From Deinandra increscens subsp. villosa (Eukaryota > Streptophyta > Magnoliopsida > Asterales > Asteraceae), in the NCBI GenBank assembly GCA_039602395.1, contig JBCNJP010000025.1, positions 48,937,980-49,001,979 of the forward strand: a DNA stretch of 64,000 bases, written 5' to 3'. A model generated the notes under the pieces. The model was not told the DNA's origin. It did no database searches and saw only the letters and a list, made by a program, of their open reading frames with translations. Position numbers and translations under genes: made by a program. This document shows positions 33,417-46,084 of this stretch, one piece after another; position 1 is the first letter of the stretch, and the number at the start of each line of letters is the position of its first letter.

Positions 33417-33429
33417 GGCTTTGATACCA
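33417..33429 (-). other. Primer binding site, element E
   Basis: TGGTATCAAAGCC on the element strand, three bases from the LTR. One mismatch from the usual TGGTATCAGAGCC initiator-Met type. Confidence 0.85.
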
Positions 33430-33432
33430 ATC

Positions 33433-36400
33433 TGTCATACCCCGGACAAATGATTGGGTGTGAGCGAGATGGAATCATAGTCACAGATATACAGAACAAC
33501 TACTACTAAATTCAAACGTTAATTAAAAACATGATATCATTAATTGTTGCAGCGGAAAGAGTGGTAAACGATATTGTCTTACATTTGAACTTTAAAAGTC
33601 AAGTTTCATTTATTGAAAACATAAAGTAGTTATTTAGGATAGATGGGGACTAGGACTCTAACGAAGCAGGTCCGAATATAAAGGCGAAGTCCCATTTGCA
33701 CGGCTTCCATGATCAGCTTAGTTACCTGAGAAATCATGAGTTTAAAAGGTCAACATAAAGTTGGTGAGGTTTACAGGTTTAGGACTCGATAGTAAGATTG
33801 TAAAACAGTTTTTAGGGTACTTAAATGTTACGTTGGCTTACTATTATAGTTGTATGATCTCACCTGAACCTTGATTTCAAATACTAACGGTTTACCCACC
33901 CATGGTATCCTCGCCCGAGATATACCGAACAGAGCAGAATAACTGACGTGTACCCCTTGACAATATACGAAGTCAGGATTGGAGCTACCAAACCGGGCAG
34001 GGTTGTCAACCCAAATAGATCTATTCACTAGTTATCGTTTCGATCAGAACTAATTGAAATCAACTAATGGTGGGATTCAGTTGTACTAACGTTTATAACG
34101 ATAAAGTACCAGTTGTGGGCAATCAGTAAGAGAACAGATAGTCATATGGCTAAAAGGTAAACCATAACATTAAGTTAAAACATTTTATCAATTCATGATT
34201 TCTCCACCATAAGTGTAAAACAGTTGTAAAGAAAAGAGGCCGTGAAACTCACTTGATTCAGTGGTAATCATGAATTGCCGAGTGGCAACTAGCAAGTAAA
34301 GTCCTAATAAAACATAAGACAACATGCATAAGGGTCCACATAATCATTTGAGTAACGAACGTTACCCAAATGATACCGATCAAGTCTTGACGTATAATCC
34401 CGTTTGTAGCGTTTGAAAACCCGTTAGTTAATCAGCTCACAATATCAGTAAATACGAATGTTCATGTATTAAGGCATTTATGTAATTAAATACAAAGAAT
34501 GAACATGCGATAACGTATCATGAAGATTAGTTCAATCAAGTCTTGAATATTGTTTTAAATAATAATATTTGTTATTATTTTTATGTTCGCTACGATCGAT
34601 TGAATAATGAATCGCGTTAAGTTATAATATATATAACTAGAGTTGACATTTATTATTGAAATAATTATTCTAACTTGTCGAAATAATTTTATTAAATTAT
34701 TCCAAGTTAAATGATTTAACACAAGTAGGTAAATATTAAAGGTTATTTTAATATTTAAACTCATGTTATGAAAATTAGGGTTTTGAGTTAATATAAATAT
34801 AATTATCATTAAAATAATTATATTTACAAACCAAAATGATTTTAACTCATATTAGGGTTTCTAAAATTCATAAGGATAATTATTTGTTGAAAATATATAT
34901 TTACGATTATTTACGTCGTAAAACGTTTATAAATCGTTTAAAGATTTCGCTTCAATTTCAATCGTTTAAAATAAAACATTTGATCCAGTTAAAATGTTTT
35001 CATTATTTTGATTCATTTAAAATAATAAAAAATGTTTAAAATATGTTTTTCATAATTTCTATAAGTCTTTTGATTTTATTTTTATAAAATCACTTTTAAA
35101 TAACTTTATTTATCCAATAAAGTTAGGGTTTTAATTTTTAAGACTTTTTATAGAAATATTAACCAACATAAAATATTTCCAATTTTGTATAAAAACCAAA
35201 GTTTTATACTTTTTGTCAATTGTTCAAAAATATGATATTCTATCATTTTTTTAACATAAAATATATCTATATATATTTTTATCCATCTTATTTTTATAAA
35301 ATCCCAAAACTAGCTTTTAAGTCTTTTGTTTTTAAGATTTATATTTCTATAAAATGTGATCATTCTATATAGCAACTCTTATGGTGACATTTTTATAGTT
35401 TAAGATTATCATTTTAGGGTTTTTATATTTACCCATAAAATTCATTTTAGGGTTTTTAAGATTATCATTTTATGTCCAAAGTTTAAGATAACACCTCTAA
35501 TGTCCAACTAAGTTCATATGTGTCACTAACACATTATCTAGTCCATGAATACTTGTCATTAGCAAATATTAGTCTATACACATTTGATGATTAACAACAT
35601 AATTTACAATTAGCTATTCTAGTTATTTTATAACATGATAATATCAACCTTTGATCATGCTAATATATATATATAAGCATCATAACATCATCAATTTATT
35701 TAACTAAACCATGCAAGGTATAAAATCATCATGTGATCATGTTAATTAACAAGTTATATAACTTAGTTTCCATAGACTTTCATCATCAAATAACCACATA
35801 AACTCACATTTTCAAACCTTGAAATCTTAAGGTTTTAAAAGGAAAACGTAAGGATTTAGTTTAAGTGTTTTTGATCGTTAGAAAAACTTCACGTTGTAAC
35901 GGTTCGTTGTCATGACCCGGTTGATCATTTGGGACGTTTAAATCGTATAAAACGTAAACGATAATCGGTTAGGAGACTCACAACGGAGAACGAAAGAAAA
36001 CCGAGGGAAACGGGGAGGGTGGCGGTGGCCTGCGGCTGTCCACAGCAGTAGCTCTGGGAGCAGTAGCTCCGGCGGCAGCAAGGCAGTGGGAGGCAGCAGC
36101 GGAAGCAGCTCAGAAACGGTAGCAGGTAGTGGCTGTGGGTGGGGTGGTGTGACCGGAAGGGAGGGACAAGAGGAGGAGGTTGGCGACAGTTTAGGGTGGT
36201 GGCGGTGGTGCATCATTTCCGAGCAGCAGCGGCAGCAGCAAAATGGGGCAGTGGCGGTGGTGGTTGTTGCGCACAGGGGAGAGAAGAAGAGGAGAGGGAA
36301 GGTGGCGGATGGTGGTGTTGCTTGCTGCTGCTGTTGTTACGTGAAGGAGGGTGGTGGTTGTTGATGGTAGCGGATTACGGTGGTGGTGGGGGCTGTTCTC

Positions 36401-37850
36401 GACAGAAAGGAGAAGGGAGGAGGGTGGCTGGGTTGTGGCTTGTTCACGGCAGGGAAGGAAGGGAAAGAAGGTGGTGGTTCATGGTGGGTTAAACTGGTGG
36501 TTGTGGCAGCAATTGGTGGCGGTGGTGGGGGGTTTGTGCTCGTCGGAAAACAGAAAAGGGAGAGGGGATGGAGCTGTGTTTTCTCGACGGAAGTGAAGGA
36601 GAGGTGGGTTATGGTGGCTGCCAAATCGTGAGGTAGAAGAGAGGAGAGTGAAAGAGTTTGTGTGTTGTAAGAGAAAGTTGGTGAAAGCTATGGTGATTGG
36701 GACATGCAAGTCTTCCAAACACTATTGGTGATGATCACTTAGAGTCAGGGAGATAGGTTAGGGAGATGTGGCTAAGAACTCATCACAATTTTCAAACAAA
36801 ATCCCCTGATTCTTTTCCTTTAAAAAAATTGAGTAAGTAGGTGGTTTGTTTTTATAAAAACTTGTAATGTTTAATAAAAATGGTTTTGTATTATAAAAGT
36901 TTTATAAAGTATATAAAGGACTTGAGTAATAAAATAACCCCTTACTTTTATATTTAGCCAATGGATAAAATTAATACAAGTCCATGACTAATTTTTATAA
37001 AATAGTAAAAGGTTATAATCATTTCATAAAAATTAATACAAGTTTAATGGGTTTAATTTATAAAAATAAACCCATTGAGCTTTGGGCTTTATATTGGGCC
37101 AGAACATTTAAAAGAAAATGTAATTGGGTCGTTTCGTCGGTTATGGGCCGTACGGGCCCAAACGGGGCGCCGGTTCGAGGCCCGGGCCCGTTATGCATCG
37201 ATTGGGTTCGCGGATCGTCACGATTTATCGGTACATCATGTTTGAGTAATGGGTCAAGGTTTCGGGCTCGGTTTCATTGTTTTAGGCTTATTGGGCCTAT
37301 TGGGCCAAGTAGGGCCCAATTAGGTGTTCGGTTGGGGTTAGGCTTAAGTCTTGACAACGTCTTCAGTTTGTGATGTTTTTATTTCATAAAACAATTGTTT
37401 AAGTTGATTATAATAGTTTTTCAGAAATCAGTCATAGTTTTCAGTTTTCCGTACGGGTTACGGATAACGTTTTCAGCTCGTCAGTTTGCAACAGTTTTAA
37501 GCTCGACCGTTCATATTGTTTAAAACCGAATAGTTTCAGACGATCGATCGCTTATCAGTTTGACGTGTCGATTATATAAGTGTTCGACACCAGTTTCGGA
37601 TGAAATATAAAATACGTTTTATATTTATTTTTCTTATTATTGAAGTTCCATGATTTATACATGAAATTTCTAAGCATTTAACGGATATACGCTTCTAGTA
37701 CAAACGCGGGATCAGGTTTACGTCATCAGTTAACAGTCAGGCACAGTAATTTGCAGTTTAAACAGAAATCAGATCAGATAAAGCATAATTAATACTTAAC
37801 TAAAAGTCAAAGTAAACGGTTTGACCTGGATTTTCGGACGAGGTGTCACA
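33433..37850 (-). repeat. 5' LTR of element E (right copy)
   Basis: 4418 bp, TGTCATACC at the inner end and TGTCACA at the outer end (plus-strand view). It carries the same AT-rich, GC-rich and TGGGCC-rich blocks as the left copy (GC-rich block 36000-36620, TGGGCC cluster about 37080-37330). Confidence 0.92.
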
Positions 37851-38324
37851 CGTACTGCGAAGGGCAGGGCCTGGGTGGCTCGCGTACCGTGGCGCCTCCC
37901 CAGGTCTGCACTTCTTTGACTTGCATTGACTTATCACGTATTTTGATTATTTGGCCAGGAAATTAGGGTTTTTGGTTCCCAATCTAACACCATTGGATTC
38001 ATTTCATTGTTTCCACTAAGATAGGGTACAAAAAGATGACATATATCAATTCACAAATGATAATTAAATTCAATTAATACGTTTATGGTTGGTTTTACCG
38101 TTTTCGCTCTAATTTCTTCGCTCTTTATCATTTTCGAGTCTCGCTTTCACCGTTTTTCACCATTTTTCACCATTTTGATTCCCAATCATATGAAACACAT
38201 TCAAGCCTATAAATTGAAAATAGCATGTCAAATGTCAAATTATGATCAAACACATAACGTGTTCTCAAGAAAATTATCGTACGTATCACTATTAGGTTAA
38301 TCACCAATGTTTTGAGACTCAACT
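37851..38324 (-). repeat. F 3' LTR fragment between E and the solo LTR
   Basis: On the minus strand, AACATTGGTGATT, GATACGTACG and GAGCGAAAACGG words follow the order seen in the H LTR (44520-44740). CGTAC at 37851-37855 is the E target duplication. Confidence 0.65.
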
Positions 38325-40941
38325 TGTGACATTCTAGCCCGTTGGGTTGGACCCGAACTTTAAAAATGGATAAAATTGATAAAACCGATAACCAAGGAAT
38401 CACGTATATGGTATGTCAATCAACGTATTAGAAGAGTCTAGTATCCTTGAAACACATCATAAACACACAAATCCGCGTATTGAAACATTGGTGATTAATA
38501 AAAAACTGATACATGTTGTGACTTACGTGTGAAGCTGTTGCGTGAACTTAATTGTACAATAGTGTTATGATACATGTAATGTAATTACTTGATTTTATAG
38601 GATTCGATGTGCTAAATATAATTTTTAATTAATAATGGGAGAAAACGTAGAAAACTGGGAACAAAAACGCGAAAAAACGGACAAAACAGGACCCGGTCAA
38701 CAAACATCTACCGAGGGGCTGAACCAGGTGTGTCGCGGACCGCGACTCAGCCATTGTTTCCCCTGTGACGGTACACAATTCCATTAGACGGGCTAAAACC
38801 CTAAAATCCCACTATATAAACGTCATTAGCCTCATTTGCACACTTATGCTCCTCCCAAAAACGTCCCATCAGCTCTAGAATTTGCTCTGAATCATCTTCG
38901 GTGCAAATATTTGACGATTGATGTGATAGATTAAGATCCCAGCTTGTTTTTCGATCCCGAACATTCCTTTATCATCGGTATGTTGTTTTCTATGCTTTTC
39001 TTTGTTGGAAAGTCATCAAGTTCCTAACTTTATGCTAGATTTAGGGTTCTTTGATGATGATGATATGACGATAATATGCATTAATCTAGTGTTTAGACAT
39101 ATAAAGTTTGAATTTTGATGTAAAAATGTGACTTTTATGGTGATTATGGGTATATATGTTAGATCGAGGGTTTACATGCATGTATGTCAATAAAGATTCG
39201 ATTTTTATGCATGATTCATGTCCTAGTTGCTTGATGATAGTAGATATATGATGGATATGCGATAAAGTCACAAACTTTAAACTAAATATTCGATAAAAAT
39301 CCTATCTTTACATTGTTGCATGTTAAATCTAAGGTTAGGATTGTTGATACATGTTTGATGTATGTTAAAGTGACTTGATATATGTTGTTGGATGCAAATC
39401 GGATGATAAAGTTTATGTTCGATGGAAAACTTACATGTAAAATAATATATTTAAATAAATATATTTTTTTTAACGTATGAAACACGGTCATAGGGTATAG
39501 TAACTTGCATGAATGATGTTGTGAATGCCTTATATGACGTGAAATACACTAAAAGTGGTTTTTTGTGACTTAACATGCAATAACAATGTGGGTTTGATGT
39601 AAACTTAGCTACTATGCGAAAAAGTTATATTTATCAGAAAAATAATAATTATGTGACGCATTCATATGATCGTGTAATTGTCTGGTTATGTGTTTGCATG
39701 CTATTGGTCAAATTAATTATGAGTTATACGCAAGTACAAGTCCTAAGTCTCCCGTCTTGGTCAGAATGACAATGCTTTGTACGATCGCCCCGTCGGTCGT
39801 ACATCGGATACGCGGGATAACATTGTAATAAACTATGACGTGTTTATATTTATCATCATGTAACATGTTAATGTGAATACGTGTTAGGATAAATGTTAAA
39901 AAAAACCTAAATTGATCACCAATGTGTATTCGAGTCAACTTGTCTATTGTCGCGCGTTGTCAGGACAGTCGGTCAACATAGTCAACACTCACACATCATA
40001 CGTGTCTTAGGTGAAGTCTAAGGGAATTCACTTCTTTTTTCGGTTAACTATTTGTATTACTAAATTTGCACCCAAAGGTGAGTTCACTACCCCACTTTTA
40101 ACTGTTTACACTTTTGGGGGAGAAGACATACGGTAGCTTCTGTGTTACTAACTTAAATTGATGTTATATACCAAACCTTATAAACCATGGATCGATCTGT
40201 TTGCTCTGAATGTCCTTGTACAATTGTGAACCATGAATAATTAATGATGGGGAATTATGAGGTAGATCTACTGGGCCTGAGAAGCCATACTCGACCACTG
40301 GGAGTGGGATGGGTCTTATATTATCTCTAGCTTGGCCATACTTGCAAACGGTATGGTTAGAAGGCAAAGTAGTTGTTAGTAATGGTGTCACGCTAATGCT
40401 ATTGTGTTATACTAATCTTATGGACTAGCTATACATGGGTATATAAATTAGCTTTTTAGGGTGAAGTCCCTGCTTGGGTTAGGCCTCGTTGAGAGTAATC
40501 AGTTATTTACTAGTTTTTGATAAATGTTTATTTATTTGCTTTTAAACTTGTGAACTCACCAACCTTGCGTTGACACTTTTTAGTATTTTTCTCTCAGGTT
40601 CTTAGGAGTATGCTAAGGAGCACGTTTAGGATCATTCATTTGTTTGATCTGCATGGTTTATAAACACTTAACTATCTTTTGTCGCCTTGGACGAAGAGAC
40701 ATTTTGAATAATTTTGGTTTATTGTCGCTTCCGCAAAACTTGGTTAAAACTTTGATAAGATGCTTCCGCTAAACTTTGAGAAGCTTGTTAACTCTGATAA
40801 ACTATTTTAGAACTTTAACTATTGAAAAATGATTAGTTTTATCGAGCATATAGAGTGCAGTGTGTCTGGTGAATCAGATCCTTGTTTGTCGCACCCCCAT
40901 TCACGGTGATACTCCGCGGATGGATTTTTGGGGGTGTGACA
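38325..40941 (+). repeat. Solo LTR of a Tekay-like Gypsy element
   Basis: About 2.6 kb, TGTGACATTC at the left end and GGGTGTGACA at the right end. There is no primer site, gag or second LTR beside it. Sequence order matches the F and H LTRs: ACATTGGTGATT, a CTATATAAACG TATA box near 38811-38820, GGTTAGGCCTCGTTGAG near 40478, GTTGACACTTT near 40570, GGAGCACG near 40618. It sits inside the F 3' LTR. I could not find a convincing 5-bp duplication (CAACT versus AAAAT). Confidence 0.65.
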
Positions 40942-41264
40942 AAAATTGTTTATGATGACTTGTGATGTTATCTAAGACTATTGGACTCATAAATAAATCA
41001 ATTTTGACATACGATACACAAAAAACGCGAGTTCCTAGTTAACGACGAATCGTGTACGAATCGCGAATTGCTTTATTTTTCAATTCGAGGAACCTAATTT
41101 GAATCTAAAAGATTTTAATTAGTTATTTTTCTTTGAAAAGCGATTATGATTCATTTAAACATTGTTTTAAAGATTAAACACACGAATATACAGAAAAGCC
41201 TTTTTATGAATTGTGGTCTTCGAATTTGATTTATCTTCTGCAACATTATTAATTATTGTTTAAA
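40942..41264 (-). repeat. F 3' LTR fragment, U3 start
   Basis: The reverse complement aligns with 44310-44500: TTCCTCGAA, ATCGTATGTCAAA, GAGTC..AT, AAGTCATCA. It abuts the solo LTR on the left and the F internal region on the right. Confidence 0.65.
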
Positions 41265-42175
41265 TCAAATAGTACCAACATTGTTAAAGACCCCTTCATA
41301 GGACACAACACTATTCATTCTTACTGTAGAATAACTGTATTTTGTGACATGGCTTTCCACACTTGTTGCATTTGATCGTATAATTGCCAAAATGATGAAG
41401 ATTACACTTGTTGCATTTTGGCTGCTTACCCTCATATCCACCAGATGAACTTCCATATCCATGATTACCCTGACCACTTTTGTTGCTGTTGCTAGTCGTT
41501 CGGTTCTGATTCTGCCCAGAGTTTGAACCACCATTGAAATTCCCAGTGGTCGAGGTGAATCGTGTGTCTGATATTTGCGGGATTACTCGAAGTCACCAGA
41601 CTCTGAATTTGGGGTACCAAACCATCAATGAACCGCTCAATCCTTCTATAAGGAGGGTCAACCCTTATGGGACACAATAGGGCTAACTCATTTGACCGGG
41701 CGGTATACGCCTTAATTTCCAACCCTTTCACATTTTTATTTCCATATTCCAACTCTAGTTTCCTAACTTCCATGCTGGCATAATATTCTTCCACCAACAT
41801 TCTGGTAAACTTGGCCCATGGTAGCACATATGCGGCTGCCAATCCTAGAACATGAACTTGGGTGTTACACCAAGTCAAAGTTATCCCTTCAAGAGTTCAT
41901 GTAGCATACTTCACTCGATACTTAGCTGGACAATTGTACAGCTCAAATACAGACTCAGATTTCTCCATCCACCAAATCAAACCATCAAATCCTTCAGTTC
42001 CATTAAACATATGGGGCTTAAAGTCCATAAACATCATACAATTACATCCATGCTACACAATCAGATTAGCTGGGGTATAAAGTGCCAAAGCTGTAGCGAC
42101 ACTTTGACCAATAATCGGGTGAAGATCCTCTACAAACATATTAATTCCACGACCCCGACCACAACCGGCCATTAT
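41265..42175 (-). pseudogene. Element F gag
   Basis: Start ATG at about 42175 (MAGCGRGRGINMFVEDLHP). A TAG interrupts near 42058. The capsid follows: MDFKPHMFNGTEG, WWMEKSESVFELYNCPAKYRVKYA, LTWCNTQ, W..FTRMLVEEYYASMEVRKLELEYGN, LALLCP, RRIERFIDGLVPQIQ. A degenerate zinc-knuckle region (KCNKC..H, KCNKCGKPCH) lies at about 41330-41440. Homologous to the E gag and equally non-functional. No protease or pol follows. Confidence 0.8.
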
Positions 42176-42399
42176 GTTTATTCATGATATACAAAAATGA
42201 TCAGTATCTCGGTATTTATCATTTTAGCATAAAACAAATAATTAAATGGCAAGACAACATATAAAAAACATCATTAGATTCAGATTGAGTTCAAGTTCAT
42301 GCATGTCAAAAGATAGAAAAGATAACATCTTTATACAAGCTTCAGATAGCACTAAGGATAGACAACTACGAATACTAGCTAACACAAGGATCCTTTATT

Positions 42400-43060
42400 A
42401 GATATCACTAAACCCTCATCCTCGGAGCTCTCTCCTGCTCCTCAGGCTTGGGCTCTTGCTTTGGTGTTGTGGGCATCTCCTATGGGGCTATCACTGCCTC
42501 CAATGCCATGATCCTAGCTTCCATATGCTCATGCCTCAGCAGCAAGTGCTAGATAGTATCCTCAGGAGCCTGTACTATTTCTCTCAATCAGAAAAACTTG
42601 TCGCGCTGTGCATGATGGCTATCTACTAGACGATCAACGAACTCTTCACCCCGATGATACTCAGCAAGCACGTTATCCACTTGACGCTGTAGAGTGCAAA
42701 AATCCCCCTTCAGGCGTGCCACATCATCCACCACATTGATCATGCACTCCTGATGGCGTGCAGAGTCTGCCACTAGGCCACTAAGGTCTGCTCAGATGGA
42801 AAGGTAAGTATAGGTAGAGACGGAAAGGCCCTTACCTCTGGGGTAGTATGGCCATCCGCTAGGGGTGGTAGATGATAAATCCATATGATATCCTCCATGT
42901 AGGCAGGATAAGTACTCCAATCACTAATGTTCAGCGGCTTCCTCCTGATAACCGGCTAAATGCAGACCGGATCGACTGATGTTGCGTCTAGGGGCCTCTT
43001 ACCCTTGATCCTTGATGATGCTCCAGCATCTGATGAACTCGTCGACATGTCTACAATATA
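42400..43060 (-). pseudogene. Pre-gag ORF region of element F
   Basis: On the minus strand, MSTSSSDAGASSRIKGKRPL starts near 43050, with a stop in about 30 codons. Further down are a 61-residue frame (42773-42588, charged, probably helical) and a Pro/Glu-rich tail near 42440. Same position and character as the E pre-gag region. Function unknown. Confidence 0.45.
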
Positions 43061-43185
43061 CATCCCATGTATATTCCAGTGAGTAACTACTTTTTGAAAA
43101 ACCGACCAGTTAATTCAAACAAACACTACAGAGAATAGATGTGAGAGAGAGAGAGAGAGGTGAAATAATAGATATCAGATAACTT

Positions 43186-43236
<51 letters not shown>

Positions 43237-43352
43237 AAGAGAGGCCAATCACGTATATATGCGTCTACTGTGTATGTATAACTATCTCTAGCCATAGTTG
43301 GATCAAATGCAATCCTAAGTTCTCTATGGCCAATTGGCTCTGATATCAATCT
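43061..43352 (-). other. F leader with primer site and simple repeats
   Basis: (GA)n at about 43142-43160, (TA)n at about 43190-43222, then (GA)n again. GGCTCTGATATCAATC just before the LTR (43336-43352) is a decayed primer site (TGATATCAGAGCC on the element strand). No gene. Confidence 0.7.
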
Positions 43353-44165
43353 GTCACACACCCAGAATCCATCTGCTGAGTATCAGTGCATTGGAGGCAT
43401 GACGAACCAGGATCTCAGTCATCAGACACACATAACAGTATATATGCAATTTAAAATGTTCAAAAACCCAAGTCTAACATTCCAAAAGTTTTAACATAGT
43501 TTTCAAAGATTCTGGAAACGTAAACCAAAATCATAACAAGTTTAAGTGTCTCGCTCCCAAAGCGCTTAAACGATAAAATAGTTTAACAGACACATGCAAG
43601 TTAAATAGATAACCCATGAATCCTACATGTGCTCCTTAGTGTGCTCCTAGGATCCTGAGAAGAAACATTCTAAAGTGTCAACATAAGGTTAGTGAATTCA
43701 TAGAGTTTAAGTAAGCAGATAAATAAACATTTATCTAAAAGCAATAAGTTAATCAGTTATCCTCAACGAGGCCTAACCAAAGCAAGAATCCAACATCCTA
43801 TAAGAAAATAGTTTTAAGCATTTTATATACTTTGGGATAGCTAGTCCACGTTATTTGTAACACCATAGGACTTGTGTTCCCATTCCTGAAAGTTTATGAC
43901 TTTTCCTTCCGGTCATGCTATAATGTCGAGCATGACCAACAATTAGAAAAAACATAATACTGTTCCACTCCCTCAAAGAGGCAAGTGGGGCTAGAGCGAC
44001 TAGCTCGGGCAGGGTTTGTCAAGCCTAATAGATCGACCTCGTACTTCTCCGTTATCATTCGATACTAATGGTACACGTTATTAGTGGAAGGACTCCCTTG
44101 GCATGTTTTCCTCTATGGTTTACAAAATAGTATATAAAACAAAGGTTTGAGTTCATCAAAAGTAA
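43353..44165 (-). repeat. F 5' LTR, inner part
   Basis: TGTCACACACCC at the inner end. The reverse complement follows the solo LTR at 40140-40941 in order (TAGGCTTGACAAACCC, GGACTAGCTAT, GGTTAGGCCTCGTTGAG, GTTGACACTTT). Similarity stops near 44165, where plus-oriented H sequence begins. Confidence 0.65.
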
Positions 44166-44930
44166 TCGTTACCAGGTTGTAGAACCCGACCCATGTCGAA
44201 AATCCGCGTTTTCCCTATTTACGGATTAATAAGTACCAGGAGAGTTTTCGGGTATTTATATCTCAAAATAATGGTTCTAATGATTTATGATCTGCTTTCA
44301 AAATAAAATATTTAATTAAAAACTTTTTTATTTAAATTGGATTCCTCGAAACGAAAATAAATCGATTTGCATTTTTTACGAGATTTCGGTACGTTATTTG
44401 TCATTTAACCGAAATCTCGTATTTGAGCATCGAATGTCAAATTTAGTGTAATTACAAGTCTTATAATCAAAATTCATGTCATGAGTCATCACACACTAAA
44501 TCAATCTACGAAACGTTGGTGATTTGCCCAAAAACGATACGTATGACAAAACGACCAAAAACGCATTATGTGACCATATGTGTTCATTGTTGTGAGTTAT
44601 GTAATGTATTTATATTAATTTTTAGTGGATTATATGTGGTTAAAATGATGGGATGATGTATTGGGAGATTTGGGTGAAAACGGCACCCGAAAACATCAAA
44701 AAAATGAAGAAACTGGAGCGAAAACGGAGAAACCGGACAAAATTAAAATCGAGAGGTTCTAAGCATATGGCCTAAAGGCGATACGCTGGTTTCTCAGTTT
44801 CTAGAAAAACCCTATTTTTTCACTATTTAAGCCACATTAGTCCCCATGCTCCTCATTTCTCACACCCTAAACACCATAAACGAATGATATTTCCGGTTTT
44901 CATCTCAGAAACACTTATCACCAGCCAGCT
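44166..44930 (+). repeat. H left LTR-like segment
   Basis: About 700 bp shared with 48490-54200 (minus inserts). CTATTTAAGCC near 44823 is a likely TATA box. Similarity ends near 44930, so the copy is truncated or replaced. It serves as the empty-site reference for the G insertion (44450-44530). Confidence 0.6.
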
Positions 44931-46080
44931 TGAGCTCAGCGTCAAATGTTTCAACCTGTGGTACCAAGGCCTGTTCGGGTCTCTACTGCTCACCAGTCTA
45001 CCTTTATCTCCACCTCTGCATACTATTGTTATGAAGCCCTTGGTCACATTCCTCGCACACATCCCCTGTTAGGCACCGTTAACGCCCCATCAACGTCTAT
45101 GTTGACCGCGAAACCCATGCAGGATCTTTTAACCCGGATATTGTTTGACAATCTTATGTTAATGTCTTATAATCTTTTGAAATCATTGCCATTTTGTGTA
45201 ATCATTTACCCTATCTATGATGATGTTTGAAACCCTATTGGTCCATGTCAATCATGCCTTTATGTTCTAAGATTTGTGTTGTCTTTTTAGATTTCGAGTC
45301 GTTTACCTCTTATGCCATCTTTATCGTTGTGTGCACATTAGGTGAATTCTCGTTGATGGGTTCATGAGTTTACAAGTTACATGGTTACGGAATTACATGC
45401 ATACATGGAGATAAATGGGCACATTAGCAAGTTTACAAACCTACGTGTACATGACTATCTGTTTTACTAAAAATTTCAAGCTGTTCATTTTAAAAGTTCC
45501 TGCTTTGAGCTCACTTGCATATCTTCTAGGTATGTGTGTCACTCTACCCGTTTGGAAATTTATGAGTTACAAGTCCACATGTTTACGGGATTTCACGTGC
45601 ATGAGTCTATGACTTTACAACCTCTCGAGTAGATAACTTTACACACGTACCGATTTTGGAAATGGTCGCTCAAGGTTAAATTTTCATAACAATTAGTTAT
45701 GTCTGCCCTTCGACCTAACTCGTTGATTTTAGTGCCTCGACATTGTTTGCCGTTGCATCTTCGAAACCTTTTCTTCTCGTCTCGGCGTATCCTCAAAGTT
45801 ATTATCACGGTTATCGGTAAAAACTACAGACTCAATATCCATTCTTTAGATCATGGATTAATCCTTGGGATTCGACTCATAGTCGATGTGTGACCTTGAT
45901 GTTGTTCCATTTACGGATCTGATTACGGATCATCATTCTACACCCTATCTTTATTTGATCGCATTTTGATTCATTAATCTACTATCTTGCGTATGTCGTT
46001 CATTTCTCAATCTATGGTCTTAATTGTATGGTTCTATTAGTGGATGTGATGGAAATTCCTGTCTTTCAAGTTATTTTTCC
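44931..46080 (+). other. H internal region, no gene recognised
   Basis: No ORF with recognisable motifs on either strand; the longest frames are under 100 codons. No similarity to the other elements noticed. Confidence 0.5.
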
Positions 46081-46084
46081 TCCT

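Larger units (their letters stand above)
22901..37850 (-). mobile_element. Element E: Tekay-like Gypsy chromovirus with 4.4-kb LTRs
   Basis: LTRs 22901-27259 and 33433-37850. Target duplication CGTAC at 22896-22900 and 37851-37855. On the element strand: 5' LTR (right), primer site, pre-gag ORF region, gag, protease, RT-RNase H-integrase (Gypsy order), chromodomain, polypurine tract CTGGGGGAGAA (27260-27270), 3' LTR (left). The C-terminal chromodomain and long LTRs fit the Tekay/Del lineage. Frameshifts occur in gag, at protease/RT and before the chromodomain. The left LTR lacks about 60 bp present at about 34497-34556. A short sample of the LTRs differs at about 2-3%. Confidence 0.93.
37851..44165 (-). 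mobile_element. Element F: old Gypsy (Tekay-like) element, gag only, much interrupted
   Basis: Minus-strand element. Part of the 5' LTR is at right (43353 to about 44165), primer site next to it, pre-gag region, gag, then 3' LTR pieces 40942-41264 and 37851-38324, with a 49-bp piece beyond E. The reverse complement of these LTR pieces matches the start of the H LTR (words GGATTCCTCGAA, GTATTTGAGCATCG, ACGTTGGTGATT). Pol is missing: gag's zinc-knuckle region ends within about 100 bp of the LTR. Interrupted by D, E and a solo LTR, so it is among the oldest here. Confidence 0.7.

Noticed and set aside
38320..40946. Target duplication for the solo LTR
   Set aside because: CAACT on the left and AAAAT on the right do not match well enough to claim one.
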